From NCBI GenBank assembly GCA_965247435.1, contig OZ252019.1:806001-870000 (forward strand): a DNA stretch of 64,000 bases. The letters are read 5' to 3'. Below are positions 6,730 through 16,525 of the stretch, piece after piece. The notes beneath the pieces were generated by a model that saw nothing but the letters and a program-made list of their open reading frames with translations, searched no databases and had not been told where the DNA came from. Source of the DNA: Ilyomonas sp965247435. GTDB lineage: Bacteria > Bacteroidota > Bacteroidia > Chitinophagales > Chitinophagaceae. Within the stretch, counting starts at the first letter, position 1. Each line of letters starts with the position of its first letter. The position numbers and the translations under genes were made by a program.

Positions 6730-9105
6730 CTAAAGCACTCCTCGTCTGAAAGCATCCCCCGTCCATGGGTCGCCCTTAAACGATTTATCCCAGCCGCGCA
6801 GCGGGTGCCTGTCCGCATCCAGTTTTTCGCCGGTATCCCAGGGTTCAAAAGCATTTTTAATATTGCCCAAACCCGTGGAGGCAAGTTCAGGATAGTGCCT
6901 CAGAATAACGGTTTTAAGACTCGCCTTATCAATCCAGTCCAGACCTTCCTTCGTGTAATATTCTGTCGTATAACAATCGGTATAAAACCTGTCGGCCTGC
7001 AGTCGCCGCGTAGCATTCAAAATAAAGATCTGGAACATCGTTTCGCCAAAGCCAAATCCGGTTGGGCGATAGCCTTCGGCTAAAGTGCCTACCAGCAGGT
7101 CAAGCGCCTCTACAGCATGGGCTTCAGCACCATAAACCTCCTTTAATTTTTTTAACTGAACGGCGTCTCCCGTCAGGTCTTCAAATTTTTCAATCGGCTT
7201 TAGCCCCAACTGTCTTCTGAATTCATTATACCTCGGCACGCCCCGTTCCCGCGCGCGCAGAATATCCACGGCGCCCATATCATATACCGGGTTGAACGGG
7301 ATGCTTAATTCCTGCATAAATTTCGGGTAGTTGTTCAGCACCAGTTGTCCGGGATGCTGGTTGCCAAAAGAATAAAACAGGTGTTGCAGCGGCACTTTTC
7401 GGGTGAGCTTGGCAGCGCCGGCCTGCCGCGTTTCGGCAAATGGTATCTCCTTCGTTTCGGTATCGGTATTAATGTGTTTGATGTGTAATTTTTCAGGTAA
7501 TAAGGAATGCAACCGATATACTTCAACAAACTCCTGTGTTAAAGCAAAAGGCACCTTGTGTTTATTGATGGGGTTGCCCACTACACCGCCCAGTTCAGGA
7601 TTTCTTACATTTATATTCGCCACTGTCTTACGGTCGGTGCCCGAATGAAAAAGGTTTGTTAGTATGCCGTACCAGTTGGCGTTTAATGCCGTGTCCAACC
7701 CCTGGTTAGGAAGAATGGCAGGCGTCCATTCCACCGAATGTATCTTAGCCATGATAGCGGCATTGATAAGCCGCGCCACGTTAAACAACTTCGCATCATC
7801 CCATGCCGGATGAGCGGCTTTCAAATGGTCGCAGATCGCATTGTGCTCCCTCGCAAAAAGCGTGTGAAGCATTGACATGCCCACCCACCAGTTTCTTACA
7901 AAGCCGGTGTCTTCAACGCCTTTGCTGCCCAGCGGCAGCGTACCGTCATCGTTTATCTTTAGTTTGCCATCTGTATGACTGCGCAGGCGGTCTACGGTTT
8001 CCTGATCGCTGCCATAAATCTGCGAACCGTCCCACCAGTGCGTTACCTCGTTGATGAATGAGATCGGGGCTTCTTCTTTGTCCTCGGTCCGCGTTGGGTC
8101 GGCCTGCGTTTTGGGAATCAGCATTTTCGTTTGCCAGAATTTCTTTCGTGCGGGGTCATCTTCCGCGAGCGGCACTTCAATAAGATCCGTCAGCCGGTTT
8201 TCACCATGGTTTATCCAGTCAGCATTTTGAAATTGTATCCAGCTTGCTGCGAGCAAATTCAAAAAAGGCACTTCTTTCATTTCATCGCCCCGTGTCAATA
8301 AATGCCTGCTGATCTCTCTTGGGTTGGGCGTTAACAGTTGCTCGCCCCGCTCCGGTTTGATGGCTGCAAGATCTACATTCCTGGCAAGGCGGGTACCTGC
8401 GGCGCCTTCTTTCGGGTTGCTCAGGTTGTTCCAGCTACCATCTGCCGTGCGGTAATATTTCACTCCGTCGGGCGGCGTTAATCCTTCAGGCTGAAAGCCT
8501 ACCAGGCTACCTTTCGGATAGGTGGATTTAAGATTGTGCGCGTTCATTTTTTCGCGCATATAAGCCAGTGTAAGAATACCGAGAAACAACGGCCTTCTGT
8601 ACCAGTTTGTCCAGACTCTGCTTGTATATCCCGCAACCGACCCCCAGACTTTGGTAGCTACATCCATTACTACTGTAGATACAGCGCCAATGCCATTGCC
8701 CAATGCCAACCGTAGCTTTCCCGCAACACTTAGCGGCGCTGCCGGATTGTGTTCTTTCGGCAATGCACCTTCCCGAACCACCGGCTGACTCAACAATTTC
8801 TCCCGGTCAAAATAATACATATCCGGCACCGGCACATGCACCTGCGCAATGGCATTTGCCCTTGCCAGTTGCAGCATTTCTTTTAAGTAAGCATTAAACG
8901 GGTCAAGCTCTGATGCCTGCTCATAGGTGGAAGCCGCCAGGTCATACTTTTCATAATGGTAGTATGCCAGCGCAAGCTTCGACAACTGCCCGCCATCCGG
9001 CGAAGAACCATTCGTGGCTAACAGGGTTTTTATTTCATCGGCAAGTGCTTGTTTGTCGGTAAGGGAGTTTAATGTAGCAAAACCCTTTGTGGCGAGATCA
9101 TTCAT
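6730..9105 (-). CDS. animal-type haem peroxidase / dioxygenase-like protein
   Basis: A 791-residue protein. Residues 35-85 look like one or two TPR units. Residues 250-760 are an animal haem-peroxidase fold of the cyclooxygenase/alpha-dioxygenase type, with NEVTHWWDGSQIYGSD, the helix TLFAREHNAICD and VYRLHSLLP. The latter aligns with the COX YHWHPLLP segment, giving proximal haem ligand His533 and the catalytic-type Tyr530. The usual distal-His motif HDW reads NADW (Ala295), so peroxidase chemistry may be altered. A hydrophobic stretch near residues 135-180 could be amphipathic or membrane-associated. There is no signal peptide. It is a single gene without operon partners; fatty-acid oxidation is a guess from family. 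Confidence 0.8.
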   Translation of the reverse strand: MNDLATKGFATLNSLTDKQALADEIKTLLATNGSSPDGGQLSKLALAYYHYEKYDLAASTYEQASELDPFNAYLKEMLQLARANAIAQVHVPVPDMYYFDREKLLSQPVVREGALPKEHNPAAPLSVAGKLRLALGNGIGAVSTVVMDVATKVWGSVAGYTSRVWTNWYRRPLFLGILTLAYMREKMNAHNLKSTYPKGSLVGFQPEGLTPPDGVKYYRTADGSWNNLSNPKEGAAGTRLARNVDLAAIKPERGEQLLTPNPREISRHLLTRGDEMKEVPFLNLLAASWIQFQNADWINHGENRLTDLIEVPLAEDDPARKKFWQTKMLIPKTQADPTRTEDKEEAPISFINEVTHWWDGSQIYGSDQETVDRLRSHTDGKLKINDDGTLPLGSKGVEDTGFVRNWWVGMSMLHTLFAREHNAICDHLKAAHPAWDDAKLFNVARLINAAIMAKIHSVEWTPAILPNQGLDTALNANWYGILTNLFHSGTDRKTVANINVRNPELGGVVGNPINKHKVPFALTQEFVEVYRLHSLLPEKLHIKHINTDTETKEIPFAETRQAGAAKLTRKVPLQHLFYSFGNQHPGQLVLNNYPKFMQELSIPFNPVYDMGAVDILRARERGVPRYNEFRRQLGLKPIEKFEDLTGDAVQLKKLKEVYGAEAHAVEALDLLVGTLAEGYRPTGFGFGETMFQIFILNATRRLQADRFYTDCYTTEYYTKEGLDWIDKASLKTVILRHYPELASTGLGNIKNAFEPWDTGEKLDADRHPLRGWDKSFKGDPWTGDAFRRGVL

Positions 9106-9531
9106 ACGTAATCATTGTTTTATGAAGAGAAAAAAGAATACGGATCCGCTATTTATGAAGAAACCAGGGAAAATCGTCTGCTATCACTGCATCAACCCGC
9201 ACAGGGGCAACAAGAAACGCACATGGCGCTACAAACATAATATTATTTGGAATGCAACGAAATTTTACGTGGAGCAACCGGTTGAGCTCAGGTATCATCT
9301 TTAAAAAGAAGATGCATTGCGCTGGCAGTTTAGCCGTTAACAGGATTATTATTTTTTGAATGATGCGGTGCCCGTTCGCGCATTTATAATATTGTGGAAG
9401 AACAGCGCAGGCCAGCAAGGAAGCGCGTTGCAGGATAGCAGGCTGGTGCGTGTCTTTTAAAAGTTATATTGCTCAGGCAGCATAATCCTTTCTCCCTGTA
9501 TCTTCTTTGCCGTTCACCTAAACCTTAAAAC
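9106..9531. other. gap: no supported gene
   Basis: This is the divergent region between the peroxidase and the secreted BNR-like protein. A 60-codon plus-strand ORF at 9122-9304 is the only open frame; it has no homology I recognise and is probably chance. The region must contain the promoters of both flanking genes, but I see no consensus TAnnTTTG box. Confidence 0.4.
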
Positions 9532-10821
9532 ATGAAGCAAATCGGGCTCGGCTTATTATTGATCATTACTGTTATGCACCAGGCTTCCGCGCAATGGAGG
9601 CAGCAACCGTCGGGCACAAGAAACAATTTACGGGATGTGGCTTTCTATAATGCTGCAACCGGTTATGCCGTGGGCGATGGCGGTGTCGTTTTAAAAACAA
9701 CCAATGGTGGTACTAATTGGGCTGCCGTTACATCGCCGGATAAAAGCGATATTCGTTCGGTAACCGTTATCGACAGCGCCGCGGTAATGGTTACTACCTC
9801 TGCTGTTAATGGCAACGCGGCCATCTACCAATCGGCTAACGGGGGCAGGAGCTGGCGTAAAGTACTGCGTGATCTGTCTTCGTTATATGCAACCGCAACG
9901 CCTGATAAAACACTGTACAGTGTTGGTTCGAAGTTATATAGCAGCAACAATTACGGAAGAAGCTGGGCGGCACAGCAAAAGCTGAACGCTACCAGCAGTT
10001 ACAAGCAAATTGCTTTCAGCGATAAAAATACAGGTATGGCAGCCGGCAATATCTCGGGTGTAATTACCTACTCTGCCGATTTTTTGCGCACGGTTGACGG
10101 GCGCAACTGGTACAATGGCTATAATCTTTTATTTCCTAACGCGAATGGCTTTTCCAGCTTTTCTGCTATTGCTGCAGATAGCGTGCTCATGTTTACCAAT
10201 TATTACAACCGCTATATGCCGGGCGACAGCAGCCAGCTCATCCTCCTGCATCACTTTAAGCTGCGCAATGCTATGGGAACTTATTATTGGTTTTTTGATA
10301 ATACCATTCTCGTTAACAGCTTTCCGGATGTAATTGGCGACTGCCAGTTTTTTAGCGGCGGCAGCGGGTATGCCGTAAGCGAGGGCGGAGCTATTTACAA
10401 GATTTTAGATTTAGGAAAAACTATTACCCGGGAATACAGCAGTAAAACGCCTTTACATGCGGTATTTATGCTTGATAAAAACAACGGCTTTGCGGCAGGC
10501 GATCATGGGCTGATTGTAAAAAGGGGAATTGCAGGCGTAACCGAAAACAGGATTACCATTGTACCGGTAACGGTTTATCCAAACCCTGCTACAGACCAGG
10601 TACAGGTAACGTTTACACTGGCTGAGGCAACCACCATCCGCTTACAGCTAACTACTGGCAATGGCAAAGTCGTACTGCAGCAACCGGCCAAACTATTTAA
10701 TAAAGGCCGGCAGACTGTTCCGGTAAAGTTAAACAACGTGCAAAGGGGTAATTATTACATCAGCCTGATAAACAGTAAAGCGGAAGTGATTGGCACAGCA
10801 CAAATAATGGTTGCACGGTAA
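9532..10821 (+). CDS. T9SS-secreted BNR/YCF48-like repeat protein
   Basis: A 429-residue secreted protein. Residues 1-20 are a Sec signal peptide (ending ASA-Q). Residues 25-340 contain beta-propeller-type repeats: G-Y-A-V-G-D-G-G-V-V-L-K-T-T-N-G-G-T-N-W at about 45-64, YQSANGGRSW at about 104-113, and later YAVSEGGAIYK and GFAAGDHGLIVK. The last ~80 residues (VYPNPATDQVQVTF onward) are a type A C-terminal sorting domain of the type IX secretion system, so the protein is exported across the outer membrane and probably anchored or released. Ligand unknown. Monocistronic. Confidence 0.85.
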   Translation: MKQIGLGLLLIITVMHQASAQWRQQPSGTRNNLRDVAFYNAATGYAVGDGGVVLKTTNGGTNWAAVTSPDKSDIRSVTVIDSAAVMVTTSAVNGNAAIYQSANGGRSWRKVLRDLSSLYATATPDKTLYSVGSKLYSSNNYGRSWAAQQKLNATSSYKQIAFSDKNTGMAAGNISGVITYSADFLRTVDGRNWYNGYNLLFPNANGFSSFSAIAADSVLMFTNYYNRYMPGDSSQLILLHHFKLRNAMGTYYWFFDNTILVNSFPDVIGDCQFFSGGSGYAVSEGGAIYKILDLGKTITREYSSKTPLHAVFMLDKNNGFAAGDHGLIVKRGIAGVTENRITIVPVTVYPNPATDQVQVTFTLAEATTIRLQLTTGNGKVVLQQPAKLFNKGRQTVPVKLNNVQRGNYYISLINSKAEVIGTAQIMVAR

Positions 10822-10980
10822 AAAATTATTACTGATTTCAGTGCATACCGGTATTCCAAAAAACCTTTTTTTAATGCTGTTAACTGTTTTGTGGTAGAGG
10901 ATGTTAAGAAAAGTGACGCAAAAGATATAATTGTAAAGCAAAAGCATATAGCGTAAAAAAACAAGGACGTTAAGAAAAAT

Positions 10981-11004
10981 ACCTGCTTACTGCAGGTGTT
11001 TTTT
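10981..11004. terminator. bidirectional intrinsic terminator
   Basis: ACCTGC, loop TTACT, GCAGGT is followed by GTTTTTTATT on the plus strand and by ATTTTT on the minus strand. It lies between the convergent ends of the secreted BNR-like gene and homogentisate dioxygenase and can end both transcripts. Confidence 0.7.
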
Positions 11005-11038
11005 ATTGATTAAAGACAGTAAGCCATGTGTAAATGTA

Positions 11039-12196
<1,158 letters not shown>

Positions 12197-12694
12197 TGAG
12201 ATGTACGATTTATGATGTGTAATGTCAGATATTTGTTTTGTTCGTTTCGGGTGCCGGGTTACGGGTTATTGATTGTTCGTATATAAAAGCATTCCGCTGC
12301 TTATTACGCAGACAAATCAAGCATCGCTTTCAAAAAACAAAATTTCCAATGGCGTTTATCAATAGCATACATAAAATTCCTGAATAATACCATACGATAA
12401 AGATAAGAAGATGTGGAAAGTAATTTGTTATAAAAACTAACAACTGTTATTATTTAAAGAAGTTTTCTATTTTTGTGCTATGCGACCGGATTATGCCCAT
12501 AAATTATTTAACGACGATTGCCATCCATACGTCGGCCTCATGGAAGCGCTTGCAACAGAGAACCGTTATTTTTAATTGTAAACGGTTAATGGTCAGTTTA
12601 AGAAGCAATTATTAACACGCACAACAGAAATTTACCATTCACCACCTTCTGGCTTATCAAATTAACAATTGAAAATTATCAATAACAAATAACC
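12197..12694. promoter_or_regulatory. divergent hmgA/hppD control region
   Basis: These 498 bases separate two divergent units of the same pathway. A TAnnTTTG-type box (TATTTTTG) lies at 12468-12475, five bases before a small 31-codon ORF. A partial -33-like CTG lies about 21 bases upstream of it. Near 12250 there is a GGGTGCCGGGTTACGGGTTA stretch resembling the inverted repeats around the IVS cassette at 15.0-15.5 kb. No clear operator palindrome was found. Confidence 0.45.
12480..12575 (+). CDS. possible 31-aa ORF upstream of hppD
   Basis: The ORF begins MRPDYAHKLFNDDC and ends ATENRYF. Its ATG lies five bases after a TAnnTTTG box, so a transcript from that promoter would be nearly leaderless. 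It contains three Tyr and two Phe, ending Tyr-Phe-stop, which is suggestive upstream of a tyrosine-degradation operon. The aromatic codons are not clustered as in a classical attenuator, and it could instead be the remnant of a longer gene. Function unproven. Confidence 0.3.
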   Translation: MRPDYAHKLFNDDCHPYVGLMEALATENRYF

Positions 12695-13834
12695 ATGTTT
12701 CCCGATATACAGGCGCCGCGCGCCGCGCAACAGAAAAACATAACCACCGACTTTTTACCGCTGCAAGGCACCGATTATGTAGAGTTTTATGTAGGCAATG
12801 CCAAGCAGGCAGCACATTTTTACAAGACCGCTTTTGGCTTTCAGAGCCTCGCGTATGCTGGCCCCGAAACCGGCGTGAAAGACCAGGCCAGCTATGTAGT
12901 ACGGCAGCACAAACTCACTTTTGTATTTACCACGCCACTGCGTACCGATGGCAACATAGCAGCGCACATTCAAAAGCATGGCGATGGAGTAAAGCACTTA
13001 GCCCTGCGTGTGGACGACGCAGCGGACGCGTGGCAGCAGACCACAATGCGCGGCGCCGTGTCAAGCCTCGCACCCTTGACCCTGCACGACGGGCATGGCG
13101 AAGTGGTTATGAGTGGCATTCATACCTATGGCGATACCGTTCACCTGTTTATAGAACGCAGCAACTACAACGGCGCATTTATGCCAGGCTATGTGGAGTG
13201 GAAAAGTAATTATAACCCAACCGAAACCGGCTTGTTGTATGTTGACCACTGCGTAGGCAATGTAGGCTGGAACAGCATGAACCGCTGGGTGGCTTTTTAT
13301 GAAGAAGTAATGGGTTTCCGCAATATTCTCACGTTTGATGACAACGATATTTCCACCGAGTATTCGGCACTGATGAGCAAGGTAATGAGCAACGGCAACG
13401 GCTTTGTAAAGTTTCCCATCAACGAGCCGGCAGAAGGCAAGAAGAAATCGCAGGTAGAAGAATACCTGGAATTTTATAATGGTGAAGGCGTGCAACACGT
13501 AGCGCTGGCAACGCATGATATTGTAGAAACGGTAACGGCGCTGCAAAGCCGCGGCATTGAATTTTTAAAAGTGCCTTCTTCGTATTATGATGACCTGCTT
13601 GACCGGGTTGGCCATATTGATGAAGACTTGGAACCGCTGAAGGAGTTAGGCATTTTGGTGGATAGGGATGAAGAAGGTTACCTGTTGCAGATTTTTACAA
13701 AACCGGTAGAAGACCGGCCAACCTTGTTCTTCGAAATTATCCAGCGCAAAGGCGCAAAGAGCTTTGGTAAAGGCAACTTCAAAGCCTTGTTTGAAGCCAT
13801 TGAGAGGGAACAGGGGTTAAGAGGGAATTTATAA
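12695..13834 (+). CDS. hppD: 4-hydroxyphenylpyruvate dioxygenase
   Basis: A 379-residue Fe(II) dioxygenase converting 4-hydroxyphenylpyruvate to homogentisate. Two vicinal-oxygen-chelate domains are visible. The catalytic C-terminal one has the facial triad candidates: His in YVDHCVGNVGWN, His in GVQHVALATHDI and Glu in FFEIIQRKG. The length matches the family. It is the first structural gene of the phenylalanine/tyrosine degradation run and feeds the divergent hmgA product. Confidence 0.95.
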   Translation: MFPDIQAPRAAQQKNITTDFLPLQGTDYVEFYVGNAKQAAHFYKTAFGFQSLAYAGPETGVKDQASYVVRQHKLTFVFTTPLRTDGNIAAHIQKHGDGVKHLALRVDDAADAWQQTTMRGAVSSLAPLTLHDGHGEVVMSGIHTYGDTVHLFIERSNYNGAFMPGYVEWKSNYNPTETGLLYVDHCVGNVGWNSMNRWVAFYEEVMGFRNILTFDDNDISTEYSALMSKVMSNGNGFVKFPINEPAEGKKKSQVEEYLEFYNGEGVQHVALATHDIVETVTALQSRGIEFLKVPSSYYDDLLDRVGHIDEDLEPLKELGILVDRDEEGYLLQIFTKPVEDRPTLFFEIIQRKGAKSFGKGNFKALFEAIEREQGLRGNL

Positions 13835-13917
13835 AGTCCTGTTTGGAAGCTTTAATATTTACTTAAACAATTAAAATCAACCTTCTTACCCTCTCCATAA
13901 AATATTCGTTCCTTTTC

Positions 13918-13937
13918 CCTTCTCCTTTTGGAGAAGG
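13918..13937. repeat. palindromic intergenic repeat
   Basis: CCTTCTCC-TTTT-GGAGAAGG is a perfect 8-bp stem. It is followed by a GC-rich stretch (GCCTGCCTGGCGGCAGACAGG-like) up to the next gene. The text resembles a widely dispersed short palindromic repeat rather than a unique regulator. It may also act as a weak terminator or mRNA-stability element between hppD and the fumarylacetoacetase gene. Confidence 0.5.
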
Positions 13938-14003
13938 TGCCCAAAGGGCGGATGAAGTTGGAGAAGCCTGCCTGGCGGCAGACAGGGGTTGGGATAAGGT
14001 ATT

Positions 14004-15008
14004 ATGAAACTTGTATCCTACTTACACAACGACAATGAGCAGCTTGCCTTTTTAGTAGAAGGCGCTTTGTACGACTGCGATGCCATGAACCCGGAGTTGC
14101 CGGCGAGCATGAGTATGATGCTCAATTTTTGGGAAGATATGTTTCCCATAGCGCAGCAAACAGAATTTGCCATCCGGGAAGGTAAATTAGGTGCAGGACA
14201 AGGCCTGGCGATGAGCGAGGTGCAATTACTCGCACCAGTTCCGTTTCCAACATCCTGCCGCGATGGCTATGCCTTTCGCCAGCATGTAGCCGCAGCACGC
14301 CGCAACCGCAACGTGCCGATGATACCGGAGTTTGACCAGTACCCCATTTTCTATTTTACCAACCACAACAGTATCCAGGGTGCAGGGGAAATAAAATGTA
14401 TGCCTGACCATTTTCAAAAGCTTGATTTTGAGCTGGAGGCAGCCATTGTGATTTGTAAAGGCGGCCGGAACATTAAAGCGGAAGAAGCGGACGCATATAT
14501 TGGCGGCCTGATGATTATGAACGATATGAGTGCCCGCACCTTGCAGATGGAAGAAATGCTGCTGAATTTAGGCCCGGCCAAAGGCAAGGACTTTGCTACG
14601 GTGATTGGCCCCTGCCTTGTAACGCTGGACGAGCTGGAACAATTTGAAGTGACTGCAAAAGATGGTCATATTGGTTTAAACTGGAATCTGCGGATGACTT
14701 GCGCTGTAAACGGCAAGGGCGTAAGTGAAGGCAACCTCAGTGATATGGACTGGACGTTTGCAGAGATTATTGAGCGCTGCAGCTATGGCGTTACGCTGTA
14801 TCCCGGAGATATTATTGGCAGCGGCACGGTGGGCACGGGCTGCTTTTTGGAACTAAACGGCACCGGTAAATTAAACGATCCGAATTATGAAGAGCAATGG
14901 CTGAAAGAAGGCGATGTGGTGGAAACGGAGATTGAAGGCTTAGAGGTGCTGCGGAATACAATCGTAAAAGAAGAAACTGATTTTTCGATATTGGAGAGAA
15001 AAAAGTGA
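14004..15008 (+). CDS. fahA: fumarylacetoacetate hydrolase family protein
   Basis: A 334-residue FAH-fold hydrolase, assigned to fumarylacetoacetate cleavage (fumarate plus acetoacetate), the last step of tyrosine degradation. The family core is present: a metal-site segment LDFELEAAIVI (about residue 142 onward), NDMSARTLQMEEM (about 173-185) and the C-terminal PGDIIGSGTVGTGC. It sits between hppD and the other pathway genes. FAH-family enzymes have varied substrates, so the assignment rests on both family and context. A maleylacetoacetate isomerase gene is not visible in this window. Confidence 0.85.
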   Translation: MKLVSYLHNDNEQLAFLVEGALYDCDAMNPELPASMSMMLNFWEDMFPIAQQTEFAIREGKLGAGQGLAMSEVQLLAPVPFPTSCRDGYAFRQHVAAARRNRNVPMIPEFDQYPIFYFTNHNSIQGAGEIKCMPDHFQKLDFELEAAIVICKGGRNIKAEEADAYIGGLMIMNDMSARTLQMEEMLLNLGPAKGKDFATVIGPCLVTLDELEQFEVTAKDGHIGLNWNLRMTCAVNGKGVSEGNLSDMDWTFAEIIERCSYGVTLYPGDIIGSGTVGTGCFLELNGTGKLNDPNYEEQWLKEGDVVETEIEGLEVLRNTIVKEETDFSILERKK

Positions 15009-15533
15009 CGGGTTAGAGAATTGCGGGTTACGAGTTGTAAATAACAGGGTTTGAATTGTTTGTTTATTTTGTAATAAAAAATTATGGCAACAATAAAATC
15101 ATTTGAAGATTTAGACATCTGGAAGAAAGCCCAGGATTTAGGCGCTTTGATATATGATCTGTGTGAAATAAATAAAAAAATTGCAACTGATTTTTCTTTT
15201 AAAGATCAGATAAAAAGAGCTGCGCTTTCTATCTCAAACAATATCGCCGAAGGCTTTGAGTATAACAATAATAATGATTTTTATCGTTTCCTGAGATTTG
15301 CTAAGGGCTCTTGCGGTGAGGTAAGAAATTGCCTTTTATTTTCTATACGTGTTCATTATGCTAATATAGAAAACATTGAAGATTATCTTTCGCTTTGCAA
15401 AACATTGGGCAGCCAAATAGGAAGCCTGATGAAATATATAAAAACTAAAAAGCTAAATGTAAAAAAGCAATCTAAGATTAATAATTCACAGCCTGTAATT
15501 TACAACTCATTGCCCGCAACCCACAACCCGCCA
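15006..15533. mobile_element. IVS-like four-helix-bundle cassette with inverted repeats
   Basis: The left arm 15006-15058 and right arm 15483-15533 are imperfect inverted repeats about 50 bases long. The reverse complement of the left arm shares ATTTACAACTC, ACCCGCAA and AACCCG blocks, in order, with the right arm. Between them is a single gene for a 23S rRNA-intervening-sequence-type protein. The unit begins at the stop codon of fahA and ends just before the next start, so it looks like a self-contained insertion in the operon. The arms could pair into a long RNA stem. Confidence 0.6.
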
Positions 15534-15542
15534 TCTCAGTAA
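15084..15542 (+). CDS. four-helix bundle protein (S23/IVP family)
   Basis: A 152-residue protein. Residues 1-120 match the 23S rRNA intervening sequence protein family (FEDLDIWKKAQDLGALIYD, RAALSISNNIAEGFE, FLRFAKGSCGEVRN), a pentamer-forming four-helix bundle. In other bacteria it is encoded in inserts within 23S rRNA; here it is intergenic and flanked by inverted repeats. Residues 132-152 (NNSQPVIYNSLPATH...) are read from the right inverted repeat and look like non-native tail. Its stop overlaps the next start (TAATG). Biochemical role unknown. Confidence 0.85.
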   Translation: MATIKSFEDLDIWKKAQDLGALIYDLCEINKKIATDFSFKDQIKRAALSISNNIAEGFEYNNNNDFYRFLRFAKGSCGEVRNCLLFSIRVHYANIENIEDYLSLCKTLGSQIGSLMKYIKTKKLNVKKQSKINNSQPVIYNSLPATHNPPSQ

Positions 15543-16474
15543 TGCTTATTAACTTAAATGATATATCAGTCTCCGGAGTGCAAAGCTTTTTGCAGCACGC
15601 CATTGCGCCGCGGCCCATTGCCTTTGCAAGTACAATTGATAAACAGGGCAGGGTAAATCTGTCACCTTTCTCATTTTTCAACCTGTTTTCTACCAACCCG
15701 CCGGTTGTTATTTTCTCACCGGCGAGGCGGGTACGCAACAACACTACTAAACATACGCTGGAAAATGTAATGGAAGTACCCGAGGTGGTGATCAATATAG
15801 TGACGTACGACATGGTGCAGCAGGTTTCTTTGGCAAGCTGCGAATATGGAAAAGAAACAGACGAGTTTATCAAAGCAGGCTTTGGCAAAGAAAAAGCGAC
15901 GCTGGTGCAGCCACCGATGGTGAAGGAAAGCCCCGTAAAAATGGAGTGCAAAGTGCTGGAAATAAAAGCTTTGGGCAACGGAGCAGGGGCAGGCAATTTA
16001 GTGATTTGTGAAGTACTCTGTATGCATATTGATGACCATATTTTAAATGAAGAAGGAACCATGATTGACCCGGCAAAGCTTCACCAGGTAGCAAGGCTGG
16101 GCGGCGACTGGTATTGCAGGGTGGATGAAAATAGTTTATTTAAAGTAGCCAAGCCCAACACAAAGCTCGGTATCGGCTTCAATAAGTTACCGGAAGATAT
16201 TCGTAACAGCAATATATTAACCGGCAACCATTTAGGGCAGCTTGCTAATGTGGAAGCGATACCGGAACCGGATACTGCATTTAATAATATGGGAATGATT
16301 TTTATTATAAAGCAATATAAAAACGATGCTGAAAAGCGAAACCAGTTCTTGCATCAGCTTGCTGCCGGGTTGCTCAGCAATGGCCGGGTGGCCGATGCCT
16401 GGCAGGTGCTGTTGCGAATAGAAGCGCTTTCGCCTGCAGGTGTGTTCAACTCCTTATCGGAAGGAATTTACTAA
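15542..16474 (+). CDS. flavin reductase family protein
   Basis: A 310-residue protein of the flavin reductase-like FMN-binding fold (APRPIAFASTIDKQGRVNLSPFSFFNLFSTNPP, residues 22-54, is the typical FMN/phosphate segment). The family reduces or binds FMN, sometimes serving a partner monooxygenase. It lies inside the phenylalanine/tyrosine cluster, 51 bases before phenylalanine hydroxylase, so a role in aromatic catabolism is inferred but the substrate is unknown. Its start overlaps the stop of the IVS-type gene by one base. Confidence 0.8.
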   Translation: MLINLNDISVSGVQSFLQHAIAPRPIAFASTIDKQGRVNLSPFSFFNLFSTNPPVVIFSPARRVRNNTTKHTLENVMEVPEVVINIVTYDMVQQVSLASCEYGKETDEFIKAGFGKEKATLVQPPMVKESPVKMECKVLEIKALGNGAGAGNLVICEVLCMHIDDHILNEEGTMIDPAKLHQVARLGGDWYCRVDENSLFKVAKPNTKLGIGFNKLPEDIRNSNILTGNHLGQLANVEAIPEPDTAFNNMGMIFIIKQYKNDAEKRNQFLHQLAAGLLSNGRVADAWQVLLRIEALSPAGVFNSLSEGIY

Positions 16475-16525
16475 AAATTTTTTATTAAAATACCCTTTAC
16501 AGAAAGGGGTTAAAATAAGCTAACG

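Noticed and set aside
9122..9304. 60-codon ORF with a CYHC motif
   Set aside because: No family resemblance, lies in the presumed promoter region, and the motif alone is weak evidence.
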